Of a stretch of DNA of 32,797 nucleotides, positions 1-8,291 are shown one piece after another. A model generated the notes under the pieces. It searched no databases. It was not told the origin of the DNA and saw only the letters and a list, made by a program, of their open reading frames with translations. How positions within the stretch are numbered: the first letter of the stretch is position 1; the number at the start of each line of letters is the position of its first letter. Made by a program: the position numbers and the translations under genes. The DNA is from a bacterium (GTDB lineage Bacteria > Cyanobacteriota > Vampirovibrionia > Gastranaerophilales > Gastranaerophilaceae). The stretch is taken from NCBI GenBank assembly GCA_017395765.1, contig JAFQNY010000072.1:1-32797 (forward strand), written 5' to 3'.

Positions 1-2
1 GG

Positions 3-518
3 AGCAAAAAGATTGATAAAAAATCCGGCAATTATTATATTAAAAAAATTGCTAAGGGTACAAAATACTCTGAATTTTATGCGCCGGACGGAGTTTTTCT
101 TTTTTCAACGGGAAGTCATTATGATTTTATAAATAAAGGAACTTTGATTGGGTACTCTAATGTTGATATGGCTTTTTATGAATACACAATAAAAGATGGT
201 ATTCTTGAGTCCAGAAAACTTGGTGCTGACGAAGTTGAAGCTTTGTTTCCGAAATATAAGGTTATAAAAATTTCTGATTTTTCTTCAAGCACAAATTCTT
301 TAAAGATAAAAAAGGGGTTTAAAGATTTAAAAGTTTTAATTTTAAACGATACGGAAAATTCTTATGATAATTATGCATATACCACTAATAATGCTGATTT
401 TAAACAATATGAACTTAAAGGATTTTTGAAAATCAACAAAGTTGGCATGATACATTTTTCAAGCACAAGTGATGATTCTAAAAACAAGCCTTGGTATGTT
501 TTATTAATCAGAAAATAA
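3..518 (+). CDS. Unrecognised protein, 5'-truncated by window edge
   Basis: The frame is open from base 3, without a stop, through to the TAA at 516-518, giving about 171 residues. The first in-frame ATG-like codon inside the window (TTG at 144) has no Shine-Dalgarno, so the gene probably starts outside the window. The visible protein is lysine- and tyrosine-rich and soluble-looking, with alternating strand-like segments. It has no membrane helix, no cysteine cluster and no motif I can assign. It converges with the UbiA-family gene, leaving only 5 bases between their stop codons and no terminator hairpin visible there. No function is proposed. Confidence 0.7.
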   Translation, partial: SKKIDKKSGNYYIKKIAKGTKYSEFYAPDGVFLFSTGSHYDFINKGTLIGYSNVDMAFYEYTIKDGILESRKLGADEVEALFPKYKVIKISDFSSSTNSLKIKKGFKDLKVLILNDTENSYDNYAYTTNNADFKQYELKGFLKINKVGMIHFSSTSDDSKNKPWYVLLIRK

Positions 519-523
519 AAGTT

Positions 524-1507
524 CTACAGGCAAAGAGATAATAAGATTCCGATAAGTAATAAAATTGAGAAATAAATCATCAAATTTCTCGATTGAAACA
601 TTCTTATCATAAAAGAGGCTTCATTTCGTTTAATAAATAGTTTAAGGTTTTCCATCGGGAAATGGTACCATTTTAATTGAGGTATTGATTCCGGATTGCA
701 AGAAAATTCTTTCATTGAATTGTATAAATCAACTGCCAACGGGATTGTTAAATATGCTAAAAACACTTGCCAATCCGTAATATCAAAAATGCAAAGTAAG
801 AATATTGATAAATAGCCAAGAGTTAAGAATATTTTTAAAAGTACTAAGGACTCGAGTTGAGAATTAAACAGGTTTGAAAGAGTTCGCTTCCCTTCTTCTA
901 AGTCAAATTGGTAATCCATAATAGTATGAATATAAAGTAAAACAACCGTTATTATCATACTTGGGATTGCAAGAATAAAAACTTCGGAAGAATATGTTCC
1001 GCACATTGAATAATAAACCCCTCCAAAAAGTGCAGGGCCATACGCAATTGCCACAAGAATTTCCGACAAACAAAATCTCGATAATATGGGATAGAGCAGG
1101 ACTATAAAAGCTCCTACCAGTGTGTAATATAAGATTCCGATACCGCATTTAAAGTATAAAAACAATCCGCACGCAAAAGCAGCTGATAAATGAATAAAAA
1201 TCAAGCCGATTAATTGAGATTCTTTCATCGTACCGTTAATTAGGTATCTGCATTTTGTTTTTTGTGAATGTTTTAAATATTCTTTTTTATCAAATCCGAC
1301 CTGTTTGATTAAATTTTTGTAATCAAAATAATCATCTGCCAAATTTGTTCCTAAATGTGCAAAGCACAAACCTATAAGGGCTATTAGCCCGTATGTTATA
1401 TTTCCCGAATCAATGTATGCGTATGTGAAAATTATTAACCATGAAAATATTGTCATAGGTAAAGAAAAAATTCTTGCACATTGCATAATAGTTATAGCTT
1501 TTTGCAT
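524..1507 (-). CDS. UbiA/MenA-family polyprenyltransferase
   Basis: A 327-residue integral membrane protein with about eight hydrophobic segments. It has the two aspartate motifs of the UbiA superfamily: N55-LAD-D59-YFD62 in the first cytosolic loop and D198-YQFD202 followed by GKRTL (206-210) in the second. In this family these bind Mg-prenyl diphosphate. The GKRTL tail and the EILVA..YGP..GGVYY segment (149-166) resemble MenA, which prenylates 1,4-dihydroxy-2-naphthoate. No other menaquinone gene is nearby, so the acceptor is uncertain. It is the last gene of a minus-strand operon, 13 bases after the GT8 gene, with an AAGGA ribosome site upstream of ATG 1507. The family is firm; MenA itself is only likely. 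Confidence 0.8.
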   Translation of the reverse strand: MQKAITIMQCARIFSLPMTIFSWLIIFTYAYIDSGNITYGLIALIGLCFAHLGTNLADDYFDYKNLIKQVGFDKKEYLKHSQKTKCRYLINGTMKESQLIGLIFIHLSAAFACGLFLYFKCGIGILYYTLVGAFIVLLYPILSRFCLSEILVAIAYGPALFGGVYYSMCGTYSSEVFILAIPSMIITVVLLYIHTIMDYQFDLEEGKRTLSNLFNSQLESLVLLKIFLTLGYLSIFLLCIFDITDWQVFLAYLTIPLAVDLYNSMKEFSCNPESIPQLKWYHFPMENLKLFIKRNEASFMIRMFQSRNLMIYFSILLLIGILLSLCL

Positions 1508-1520
1508 AATTTTGTATCCT

Positions 1521-2297
1521 TTAGTTAGTAATTAAATCTCTGTATTTTATCCATTCTTTAGCAAAATTTTCATTTAAATTTTCCCAAGGTTTTTTTGAAT
1601 AATGGATTAGCGACGGGTCATTTTGACTGTCTATCAGTTCTATGGTTCTTTGCGGATAAGGCGTGCAGAAAGCTATCATAGGCTCAACGCAATTCCATTC
1701 TATCGGAAGAGACAGGATTTTCCCTCTGCAAACATCATTAATAACATCTTGATCAGTATAAAAAGTGCTTTTGCGTAGTTTGTCAAAAATAATTTCTTCC
1801 AGATTATTTTCTCTAAAAGCCTTTAAGTTCATTAAAGTAACACCGGCATTAAAAAAAGTCTCATCGGGTTTTAACTTAATACGAGTTTTCATTATTTTAG
1901 AACATTTATCTTCGACCATGGCTGTATAATATTCTTCTATATTATACGAATATAGTTTGGAGATGTCTTTTTTTACAATTATATCGGAATCAAGATATAA
2001 AACTTTATCTATATCTGTCAGTGATGATAATTTTAATCTGTATGAAGATGAAACGCCAAGCCAATCATGTATTGCTCCGTCAAAATCGGCATCATTTACT
2101 AATAAAAAATGATATTCAGCCGTTCTGATTTTATTCAACCTAAAGAACAGATTTTTACTATCTTCGGAGAAGTTATTACATATAAGGTAAAAATGATATT
2201 CATCCTCAGGATTTGAGTTTTTTAAAATAGAGGCTATTGTAACACTTGAATATTCAAGCCAATCTTCTGTAGCACCAAGAGATATATTAATTCTCAT
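1521..2297 (-). CDS. Family 8 glycosyltransferase (LgtC/GatL-like)
   Basis: At 258 residues this is near the usual size of a GT8 catalytic domain. It shows the GT-A metal-binding DxD inside YLDSDIIV (101-108), the FNAGVTLMNL segment (about 149-158), a DQDVIN motif and the C-terminal HYSKKPW, the family's HxxGxKPW with lysine in place of glycine. GT8 enzymes are retaining galactosyl- or glucosyltransferases that decorate lipopolysaccharide or other surface glycans. There is no signal peptide or membrane segment, so it should act on the cytosolic face of the membrane. ATG 2297 overlaps the end of the cytidylyltransferase gene by 11 bases and has an AAGG site 8-9 bases upstream. The co-transcribed sugar-activating enzyme suggests a surface-glycan role. 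Confidence 0.88.
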   Translation of the reverse strand: MRINISLGATEDWLEYSSVTIASILKNSNPEDEYHFYLICNNFSEDSKNLFFRLNKIRTAEYHFLLVNDADFDGAIHDWLGVSSSYRLKLSSLTDIDKVLYLDSDIIVKKDISKLYSYNIEEYYTAMVEDKCSKIMKTRIKLKPDETFFNAGVTLMNLKAFRENNLEEIIFDKLRKSTFYTDQDVINDVCRGKILSLPIEWNCVEPMIAFCTPYPQRTIELIDSQNDPSLIHYSKKPWENLNENFAKEWIKYRDLITN

Positions 2298-2973
2298 TTC
2301 TATAACCTTCTTTCATAATATTTTCGATAATAAGCCAATCGCTTGGTTCGTCAATTTCGTAAGCTGTTTCCGGAGGCATTTCATAAGTTATGATTTTCCC
2401 TGAAATCCGGCAATTGTTTTCCAAAATATTTTTAACGGAATTTATGTAGCAAGCTCCGTTTTCTGCAATGATTCCGTTAAAATCTTGTCTTCTCGGACGG
2501 TTTTTATAATCATAATTTATCGGTTCTACCCCTTGGGGAGTTTCAATCCAATGAAATTGTTTTTCTCTTACACCTGAAAAAATAGAATCAGCATCGGAAT
2601 TTAATAATTTTTCATACATTTCATCTATGTGATTAGATTTTAATAGCGGTGAAGTTGCTTGGATTAAAATAAATTTATCATTGTCACCTAAGCTGCTTTT
2701 CTTTATGTATTCAACCATAACACTTTCTGTTGAAGATGTGTCTTGGGCATTTTGGGGTTCTCTGTCATAAACTTCAAGCTTAGAAAAATTAAAACTTTTA
2801 ACAACTTTTTTAATTTCATCAGAATCAGTTGCAATAATTATTTTATCGATGCATTCAGAATTTTGTGCAGAAGCGGCTGTCCAATAAACGAGCGGTTTTC
2901 CGTTCAATTCTTTTATATTTTTTAGTGGAATAGATTTGCTTCCGCCACGTACCGGAATGAATGCAATATTCAT
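2287..2973 (-). CDS. Acylneuraminate cytidylyltransferase family (CMP-sugar synthetase)
   Basis: A 228-residue nucleotidyltransferase. The N-terminal IPVRGGSKSIPLKNI (6-20) is the CTP-binding signature of NeuA/PseF/LegF enzymes, which activate nonulosonic (sialic-acid-like) sugars as CMP esters. A QATSPL motif near residue 105 and the C-terminal YEIDEPSDW also fit the family. The true substrate (sialic, legionaminic, pseudaminic or another acid) cannot be read from the sequence, and no NeuB- or NeuC-like synthase lies in the window. ATG 2973 shares its A with the TAA of the upstream reductase gene (TAATG), so the two are translationally coupled. The flagellar operon elsewhere in the window makes flagellin glycosylation possible, but only by inference. 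Confidence 0.85.
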   Translation of the reverse strand: MNIAFIPVRGGSKSIPLKNIKELNGKPLVYWTAASAQNSECIDKIIIATDSDEIKKVVKSFNFSKLEVYDREPQNAQDTSSTESVMVEYIKKSSLGDNDKFILIQATSPLLKSNHIDEMYEKLLNSDADSIFSGVREKQFHWIETPQGVEPINYDYKNRPRRQDFNGIIAENGACYINSVKNILENNCRISGKIITYEMPPETAYEIDEPSDWLIIENIMKEGYRNEN

Positions 2974-3848
2974 TAATAAGACCCCTCTATTTCTTTTATT
3001 TTAGCATACATTTCTAAGTTATAAGGTGTTTCTATTCCCATTTTTTTTGCTAAATTAATTATTTCACCTGAAAAAATATCAATTTCTGTTTTTCTTTTTG
3101 CTAAAACATCTTGTAACATTGAAGTTTTTCCGTAATCAGACACTAAGTCTGCTGAAAATAAGACGTCATGTTCATAATTCTCAAGGTTTCTGACTTTGCA
3201 AAGTTGTGCAACTCTTTTTATCTCAGAAATTAGTTCTTTGACTAAATTTTGATAATTATCTTTTTTTCTTAACTCTCCGACAGTGAGTCCATATATTGCA
3301 GAAGGCTCGTTTAAGATAATATTTACGCCTAATTTAACCCATTGTGAGTAAATTATATCTTCAGCGACTTCGTAGTCAATTTGTGCGGAATTAAAAAAAT
3401 CTTCTAAAATATGATTTTTATCGATTACAATTTTTCCTTTTCCGTCTTGTAAAACTTTATTATCATGCCTTATTGCACTGCCTCCGATAAAAAATGAGCG
3501 TATAATATTGTCAGGATATTTTTTTGCAATAATTTCTTCGCTTGAGATTCCGTTAATCAAAGATATAATAATAGTTTTTGGAGTAACGAAATTGTTTATA
3601 TATTCAATTGCGGAATCAAGTCCTGAAGCTTTTGTTGAAATAATGATTAAGTCTGCTTCAAAATTTTCATTTGGAGTTATATAATCTAAATTCAGATTGT
3701 GACCGTTGAAGTTTGGGGGTTGTTTCTTATATTTTTCAAGTCTTTCAGTGTCAACAAGAATTTTTAAATTACATTTGTTCTGTAATTTATTGGCATAAGT
3801 TTGCCCCAAAGCTCCAAGTCCGCAGATTATAACATTATTTATTTTCAT
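2973..3848 (-). CDS. Ketopantoate reductase (PanE/ApbA) family protein
   Basis: A 291-residue NADP-dependent dehydrogenase of the 2-dehydropantoate 2-reductase family. The N-terminal GLGALG (10-15) is the Rossmann dinucleotide loop, LINGI near residue 108 corresponds to the family's LQNGI, and QWVKLGVNIILN carries the expected catalytic lysine and following asparagines. PanE reduces ketopantoate to pantoate for coenzyme A. Here it leads an operon with a CMP-sugar synthetase, a GT8 transferase and a prenyltransferase, so a different hydroxy-acid substrate is conceivable. ATG 3848 has no Shine-Dalgarno and lies 6 bases after a TAAAAT hexamer, suggesting a leaderless message. Family membership is well supported; pantoate specificity is not shown. 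Confidence 0.8.
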   Translation of the reverse strand: MKINNVIICGLGALGQTYANKLQNKCNLKILVDTERLEKYKKQPPNFNGHNLNLDYITPNENFEADLIIISTKASGLDSAIEYINNFVTPKTIIISLINGISSEEIIAKKYPDNIIRSFFIGGSAIRHDNKVLQDGKGKIVIDKNHILEDFFNSAQIDYEVAEDIIYSQWVKLGVNIILNEPSAIYGLTVGELRKKDNYQNLVKELISEIKRVAQLCKVRNLENYEHDVLFSADLVSDYGKTSMLQDVLAKRKTEIDIFSGEIINLAKKMGIETPYNLEMYAKIKEIEGSY

Positions 3849-3883
3849 AAATAAATTTTACTTGAAATTTGATTATCTAACAA
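3849..3883 (-). promoter_or_regulatory. Promoter of panE-like operon; leaderless start
   Basis: On the minus strand TTGTTA (3883-3878), a 17-base spacer and TAAAAT (3860-3855) make a good sigma-70 promoter. The hexamer is followed by only 6 bases (TTATTT) before the ATG at 3848-3846, so the transcript should begin at or next to the start codon. It sits in the 41-base gap after the GH57 gene, giving the four-gene operon its own promoter. Confidence 0.65.
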
Positions 3884-3889
3884 GTAATC

Positions 3890-6118
3890 TTATCCTTCAC
3901 GGGTTAGAGATAATAAAATTTCTTGCGGTAAATATGTATTTTTAACTCCTGAATCAGTGTTTGCCATAAATAGTTCAATAGTTTCGCCGGGGGCGATTCC
4001 TAATGTGTCAAACGGTATAGCTATATCTATAACTTCATTATAGACAATTTTTATACTGTCAGGGTTTGCCAGTGTCCACATGTTCGGATGTAAACAGCTG
4101 GTTAATCTTACCGGATAAAGAGTGTCTTTAAACAGGGTTAAAGTTAATTCTCTTTCAAATTTTTCTCTAAGAATCGGGTATTGATTTTCTGTTTTGCTGA
4201 TTAATCTGATATATGCACGACTTGCAATATTTGTGGCATTTCTTGTGTAGACATAGAATTGATTAATTCTTTCAATAAAAGAATTATCAGAAACACCTTT
4301 GTTAACGTGAAGTCTGAAATATAAATTTTCTCCGTCACATCCGTAATGGATTTTGTCAACATTTTTATTTTCTCTATAAACAGGCCCGTCTAACAGGCTT
4401 ATATTTCCGGAATAAAACCAGTCGTTATAACTGTCAAACATTCCGTCCATTCTTGGTGTTATTGCTCTGGTCGGATGTTTGAAAGGCATTTCAATTTTTG
4501 TTATCAAAGATTCGTTCAAGTATTCAGGATATTCAGCATCAAGACTTATATAAACATTTTTCAAATGTTCTCTGTACATATAATCGAATACAAAATCTTG
4601 TCCGGAATTGTTTGGTTCTCCGTACCACCAAAACCAGTCGCTACCTTGTGCAATGTGAAGCTCTCTTCTTGCTTTTTCAATCAGAGGATGTTCAGGCTTT
4701 TCTTTTACAAAATTTTCAAAGAAATCTTTTGTATCTTTTAAATATGACCAAGCTTTGTTTTTAGTGGTTTCTCCAATCCAGTATTGGAATGTTTGGTCAA
4801 TCCAAGAGCCTGAGAAAATTTTCTTTAAATTCTTTTTGTTTTTATCTTTTTTAATGTAATCGCTGATTAACACTGTTTCTAATGATTCATCATTTTCAAT
4901 TAATGAATAGATTTTATTTAAAAAATCCTCTCCGTCATTTTGATAATTTTCCCAACAATTTTCTCCGTCCAGTGCAATTGTTAGCAGATGTGTTTCATCA
5001 GGTGAAACTAAAAGTTTGCTTTGCATAACTTTAATTTTGTCATACAAATCACTTGCTGCCATATTGGAATCGATACCTGCGTATTCAAAGTTTATTAAAT
5101 TCGGGATTGAACGGTCTCTGAAGATTATATCAATGTTTTTGTCTGATTTGGTTTTGTATTCATAAACTTTTAAAATATGATAAGGGTCGTTTAGATTTCC
5201 TTTAAAATCTCTAATAAAATCCATATTAATAGAATCTGATAGGATTCCTTCGTCAGAAATTGTCCATTCCACACCTTCTTGAGCCAATAAATCAAGAGAT
5301 TTTTGTCCCAAACATAGTTCAGGAGGCCAAATCCCTTTTGGACGAGTTCCCATAACCTCTTCAACTCTGTCTAAGGCCTTTTTAATTTGCATTCTTGCAT
5401 CTTCAAGCATACCTAAAGAGCTTGGCAAACCTTCAGTTGTCAAGACATTTTTTGTGGAAGACTTTATGTCTGCTAAGATTGGCAGAATTGTGTGATAATA
5501 CGGGCTTGTTGTCATTTCAATACGCCCTTCTGCCACATATTTTTTATAAGTTGGAATGATTTCTTTTATTATTTGACGATGAATATTGATTATTTCAATT
5601 CTGTCTTCTAAAGAATAATTATATTGTTTGTCCCATAGTTCTTGGAGTCTTGGATATCTTGAAAAATGTGTGGGATCAATCCATACCAAATTGAACAATG
5701 CCATCAAATCAGAAAGTTCTTGGTTGTTATAATCTTCAAGACAACAAGTATCTTTAGAAAATCTTTTTTGGTACAAAGTTTTGTAGTTTTCACTTTTGTA
5801 TATCATTGTTTCGAATTTAGGACTAAAAAAATTGTTTAATATAAACGATTTTTCTTCATCCGGCATTGTTTCAACATCAGTGACAGTCAGTTCGGAATGT
5901 ATGTCGTGTTTTCCTTCTGCATAATCAATTACAGTATCCATTAGTGCGGGTACAACGTCAAAATTTAATTTTAATTTAGGAAACTTTTCCAAAATTAAAA
6001 TCATATCCAAATAGTCTTTAACAGCGTGTAGTCTGGCCCAAGGCATTAAGTATGTACCTTCAATTTCATAAACCGGCTGGTGCATATGCCAATAAATTGC
6101 TAATGATAATTTTTTCAC
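3890..6118 (-). CDS. GH57 family glycoside hydrolase (alpha-amylase/pullulanase-like) with C-terminal DOMON-like module
   Basis: The 742-residue protein begins with the GH57 hallmark HMHQPVYE (11-18). A second conserved block lies at GRIEMTTSPYYHT (198-210). The nucleophile is expected at E267 in GIWPPELCLG, and the acid at D384 in ALDGENCWE. GH57 enzymes cleave or rearrange alpha-1,4/1,6 glucans with retention. Residues from about 545 to the end are beta-rich with phrases such as MDGMFDSYNDWFYSG, resembling the glucodextranase/DOMON-like module that follows some GH57 domains. No signal peptide is present, so it probably acts on cytosolic glycogen-like glucan. The start is GTG at 6118, chosen for its GGAG site 6 bases upstream. 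It has its own promoter and a terminator separates it from the SLH gene. Confidence 0.9.
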   Translation of the reverse strand: MKKLSLAIYWHMHQPVYEIEGTYLMPWARLHAVKDYLDMILILEKFPKLKLNFDVVPALMDTVIDYAEGKHDIHSELTVTDVETMPDEEKSFILNNFFSPKFETMIYKSENYKTLYQKRFSKDTCCLEDYNNQELSDLMALFNLVWIDPTHFSRYPRLQELWDKQYNYSLEDRIEIINIHRQIIKEIIPTYKKYVAEGRIEMTTSPYYHTILPILADIKSSTKNVLTTEGLPSSLGMLEDARMQIKKALDRVEEVMGTRPKGIWPPELCLGQKSLDLLAQEGVEWTISDEGILSDSINMDFIRDFKGNLNDPYHILKVYEYKTKSDKNIDIIFRDRSIPNLINFEYAGIDSNMAASDLYDKIKVMQSKLLVSPDETHLLTIALDGENCWENYQNDGEDFLNKIYSLIENDESLETVLISDYIKKDKNKKNLKKIFSGSWIDQTFQYWIGETTKNKAWSYLKDTKDFFENFVKEKPEHPLIEKARRELHIAQGSDWFWWYGEPNNSGQDFVFDYMYREHLKNVYISLDAEYPEYLNESLITKIEMPFKHPTRAITPRMDGMFDSYNDWFYSGNISLLDGPVYRENKNVDKIHYGCDGENLYFRLHVNKGVSDNSFIERINQFYVYTRNATNIASRAYIRLISKTENQYPILREKFERELTLTLFKDTLYPVRLTSCLHPNMWTLANPDSIKIVYNEVIDIAIPFDTLGIAPGETIELFMANTDSGVKNTYLPQEILLSLTREG

Positions 6119-6138
6119 ACTTCACTCCGTTTTTCATG

Positions 6139-6167
6139 AGTATAAACTATTTTCGTGAAATCTGCAA
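6139..6167 (-). promoter_or_regulatory. Promoter of GH57 gene
   Basis: On the minus strand TTGCAG (6167-6162), 17 bases, then TATACT (6144-6139). Transcription would start near 6132, leaving a short leader that contains the GGAG ribosome site ahead of GTG 6118. Confidence 0.55.
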
Positions 6168-6178
6168 GCTTAAAAACT

Positions 6179-6214
6179 AAATAGCCTTGCAAGTGTGAAC
6201 TTACAAGGCTATTT
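6179..6214 (-). terminator. Rho-independent terminator of the SLH gene
   Basis: An 11-bp perfect stem (6179-6189 with 6204-6214) continues, after one mismatch, into AAGT/ACTT closing a GTGA loop. On the minus strand it is preceded by an A-run and followed by AGTTTTTA. It lies 22 bases beyond the SLH stop codon and upstream of the GH57 promoter. Confidence 0.8.
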
Positions 6215-6236
6215 GAAGATTTTTTGCGTATTCTGA

Positions 6237-7640
6237 TTAGAAAATAATTGTTAATTCTTCATCAGGATTTAAGCAAGAATCGTTAGTTGTATTAGGAACG
6301 ATTAAGTATTTGCATTCATCATAGAATTCATAAAGAACACCAAAAGTTCCGCTTACAGCCAATTTAGAAAGATTGTAAACACCTTTACCTACAGTGATAA
6401 AGCTGCTTCCTACGCTCTTAAGACCTTTAAGAGGGTGTAAAGAAGCTGTGTCTGCAAATGCATCTGACCAGTTTCCGCCGTATTCTTCAACGCCGTTAGC
6501 AATAACTTCTGCGCCTTCTGAAACAGTTCTTCCTGCAACACCTGCAACTCTTCCTACCATTGAGAATGGAGCTCCAAGGATTCTTGAAACGATGTTAGGA
6601 TTTTTCATAACTTCTGCTTGTGCGCTTGATAATTTATCAGGGAAGCAAGCACAGTTATCACCGTTTGTGATGCTTTCAAATTTAACTTCGATGAAACCAG
6701 GGTTTTTAACGCCAGGTCTTGATACAGAAGTCACTTTACCTTTAACTGTTGAACCTGCAGGGTAGCAAACTCCGTTAAGAGTTACATCTGCAGTTGTTTT
6801 AGCAGTGAATGTATCGTTAACATTTGAAGTTCTTGCGCTTAATCTTTCGCTTAATTTGATTTTAACAGCTACAGGTTCGTATTTTGTAGCACAACCAATT
6901 GCACCGTTTGAAAGGTTAATTTGGAAGTTTTTCTTCATAGCTGAAACAAAGTAAGCAACTTGTTCTTTTGAAAGGTATTCATCATTGATAACTTTGTCAG
7001 TGTTAGGAACAACATTTAAAAGACCGGAAGCGATAACTTCGTTAGTTGCTTTGTATGCCCATTCAGGAACATATTTGATTGTTTGTCCGTTTAAAGTAGG
7101 AACTGAAGAATCTGATTCAAGATTCATCAATTTAGCAAAAGTACAGAAAACTTCAGCTTTTGTGATTGCTTTGTCAGGTTTGAATGTAGAATCAGGATAA
7201 CCGATCATAACATCAGCAGTTAAAGCTCTTTCGATTTCTGTTTTCGCCCAGTATCCGTCAGATAAATCTGTATATTTTGTAGAATCACCTTTAGATAATC
7301 CTAAACCTTCTGAAATTAAGTAAGCTAATTCAGAACGTAATACAGGCATTTTTGGATCATATAATGCACCGCGTTTTGCATCCATTTTTGCTTGCATATC
7401 ATCTAACATTTTTTTAGCGCAACGTCCGATTAATACGTTTTGTTTACCTTCAATAGTTTTTGCAAGGCATGGTTTGTAGATTTTTCCACCAACTACTACG
7501 TCAGAATCCGCAGTAACCAGAGCATGACCTTGTGAACCAAAAAGTGTAGGGTGAGCGTATGCTTGAACTGAATCAGCTGCCATAGCGCAACCTGAAGTCA
7601 TGCATAATAGACCCATTGCCATTAATAGTTCTTTTTTCAT
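6237..7640 (-). CDS. Secreted SLH-domain surface protein
   Basis: A 467-residue exported protein. The first 21 residues (MKKELLMAMGLLCM...AMA) form a signal peptide. An S-layer-homology repeat is clear at about 121-175 (YTDLSDGYWAKTEIERAL, then IGYPDSTFKPD..ITKAE), preceded by a partial repeat near 99-115 and followed by a diverged one at 188-232. SLH repeats bind pyruvylated or similar cell-wall glycans, so the protein is probably anchored to peptidoglycan at the envelope. Residues 255-330 form a beta-rich domain with a PAGSTVKGKV segment. The C-terminal third is glycine/alanine-rich with no recognised fold. It has a strong AAAGGAG ribosome site, a hairpin in its leader and its own terminator, as expected for an abundant surface protein. 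Confidence 0.85.
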   Translation of the reverse strand: MKKELLMAMGLLCMTSGCAMAADSVQAYAHPTLFGSQGHALVTADSDVVVGGKIYKPCLAKTIEGKQNVLIGRCAKKMLDDMQAKMDAKRGALYDPKMPVLRSELAYLISEGLGLSKGDSTKYTDLSDGYWAKTEIERALTADVMIGYPDSTFKPDKAITKAEVFCTFAKLMNLESDSSVPTLNGQTIKYVPEWAYKATNEVIASGLLNVVPNTDKVINDEYLSKEQVAYFVSAMKKNFQINLSNGAIGCATKYEPVAVKIKLSERLSARTSNVNDTFTAKTTADVTLNGVCYPAGSTVKGKVTSVSRPGVKNPGFIEVKFESITNGDNCACFPDKLSSAQAEVMKNPNIVSRILGAPFSMVGRVAGVAGRTVSEGAEVIANGVEEYGGNWSDAFADTASLHPLKGLKSVGSSFITVGKGVYNLSKLAVSGTFGVLYEFYDECKYLIVPNTTNDSCLNPDEELTIIF

Positions 7641-7656
7641 ACTTCTCCTTTCTTAT

Positions 7657-7679
7657 TTTCCTTTAGTGTTTAAAGGAAA
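7657..7679 (-). promoter_or_regulatory. Leader hairpin of the SLH mRNA
   Basis: A perfect 9-bp inverted repeat (7657-7665 with 7671-7679, 5-base loop) lies in the 5' leader just upstream of the AAAGGAG ribosome site at about 7643-7650. It may stabilise the mRNA. Its UUUCCUUU arm could alternatively pair with the ribosome site. Confidence 0.6.
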
Positions 7680-7700
7680 GTTTCGTATTTTCATGACTAT

Positions 7701-7709
7701 AATATACCA
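7701..7709 (-). promoter_or_regulatory. Extended -10 promoter of the SLH gene
   Basis: On the minus strand TGgTATATT is an extended -10 element. No convincing -35 is visible. It predicts a leader of about 54 bases holding the hairpin at 7657-7679. Confidence 0.5.
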
Positions 7710-7754
7710 CAAATTTTTTATTTTTAAACCTATATATTTTAAAAAAATATTTTA

Positions 7755-7790
7755 TTGACAAAGTCTTTTATAACAAGCTAAAATAAGCTT
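7755..7790 (+). promoter_or_regulatory. folK promoter; leaderless start
   Basis: A consensus TTGACA (7755-7760), 18 bases, TAAAAT (7779-7784), then only 6 bases (AAGCTT) before ATG 7791. There is no Shine-Dalgarno, so the mRNA is expected to start at the AUG. Confidence 0.7.
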
Positions 7791-8291
7791 ATGGCAATAG
7801 TTTATTTATCTTTAGGTTCAAATTTAGGTGACAGGGTTGGATACATTCAACAAGCAACAAGTTTGTTGAGCGCAAATGCTGATATTAATATTGTTGCGAC
7901 ATCATCTTTTTATGAATCAGAGCCTTGGCAAATGGATTCTGAAAATTGGTTTGTCAATGCTATTGTCCAGATATCAACGACATTGTCTCCTGAAGAATTG
8001 TTGGATGAATGTCAAAGAATTGAAGTCCAGTTAGGGAGAAAACCCCGCAAAGACGAAGGTTATGCGGATAGAACGATTGATATTGATATAATATTTTATG
8101 ACAAATTAATAATGAATAATGAGCGTTTGACAATTCCCCATAAATATTTTCATAAACGAGTTTTTATGCTCGTTCCTATGCTTGAAATAGCAGAAGATTT
8201 TGTGCATCCTTTCTTTGGTAAAACCGTGGAGAGTCTTTTTGATGCAATAGAAGAACCGGAAGCCGTGTGTCTTTATGGAACGAGATTTTAA
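7791..8291 (+). CDS. folK: 2-amino-4-hydroxy-6-hydroxymethyldihydropteridine pyrophosphokinase (HPPK)
   Basis: At 166 residues this is the normal length of a single-domain HPPK, which transfers pyrophosphate from ATP to the pterin in folate biosynthesis. The N-terminal LSLGSNLGDR (6-15), the ESEPW loop (42-46), and RTIDIDIIFYD with its Mg-binding aspartates (around 94-105) are all present, as is the PHKYFHKRVFML segment. There is no fused FolB or FolP domain. It is read from a promoter whose -10 ends 6 bases before the ATG, suggesting a leaderless message. Its last 17 bases overlap the next gene, so the two are probably co-transcribed although functionally unrelated. Confidence 0.95.
   Translation: MAIVYLSLGSNLGDRVGYIQQATSLLSANADINIVATSSFYESEPWQMDSENWFVNAIVQISTTLSPEELLDECQRIEVQLGRKPRKDEGYADRTIDIDIIFYDKLIMNNERLTIPHKYFHKRVFMLVPMLEIAEDFVHPFFGKTVESLFDAIEEPEAVCLYGTRF

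Noticed and set aside
1180-1215. TAAA followed after 14 bases by GCCGATTA on the plus strand
   Set aside because: Wrong spacing by one, a mismatch in the -10, and inside the prenyltransferase gene with no plus-strand gene downstream.
6394-6765. A 123-codon plus-strand frame opposite the SLH gene
   Set aside because: It is fully within the SLH coding region on the other strand, with no ribosome site; its composition is a shadow of that gene.
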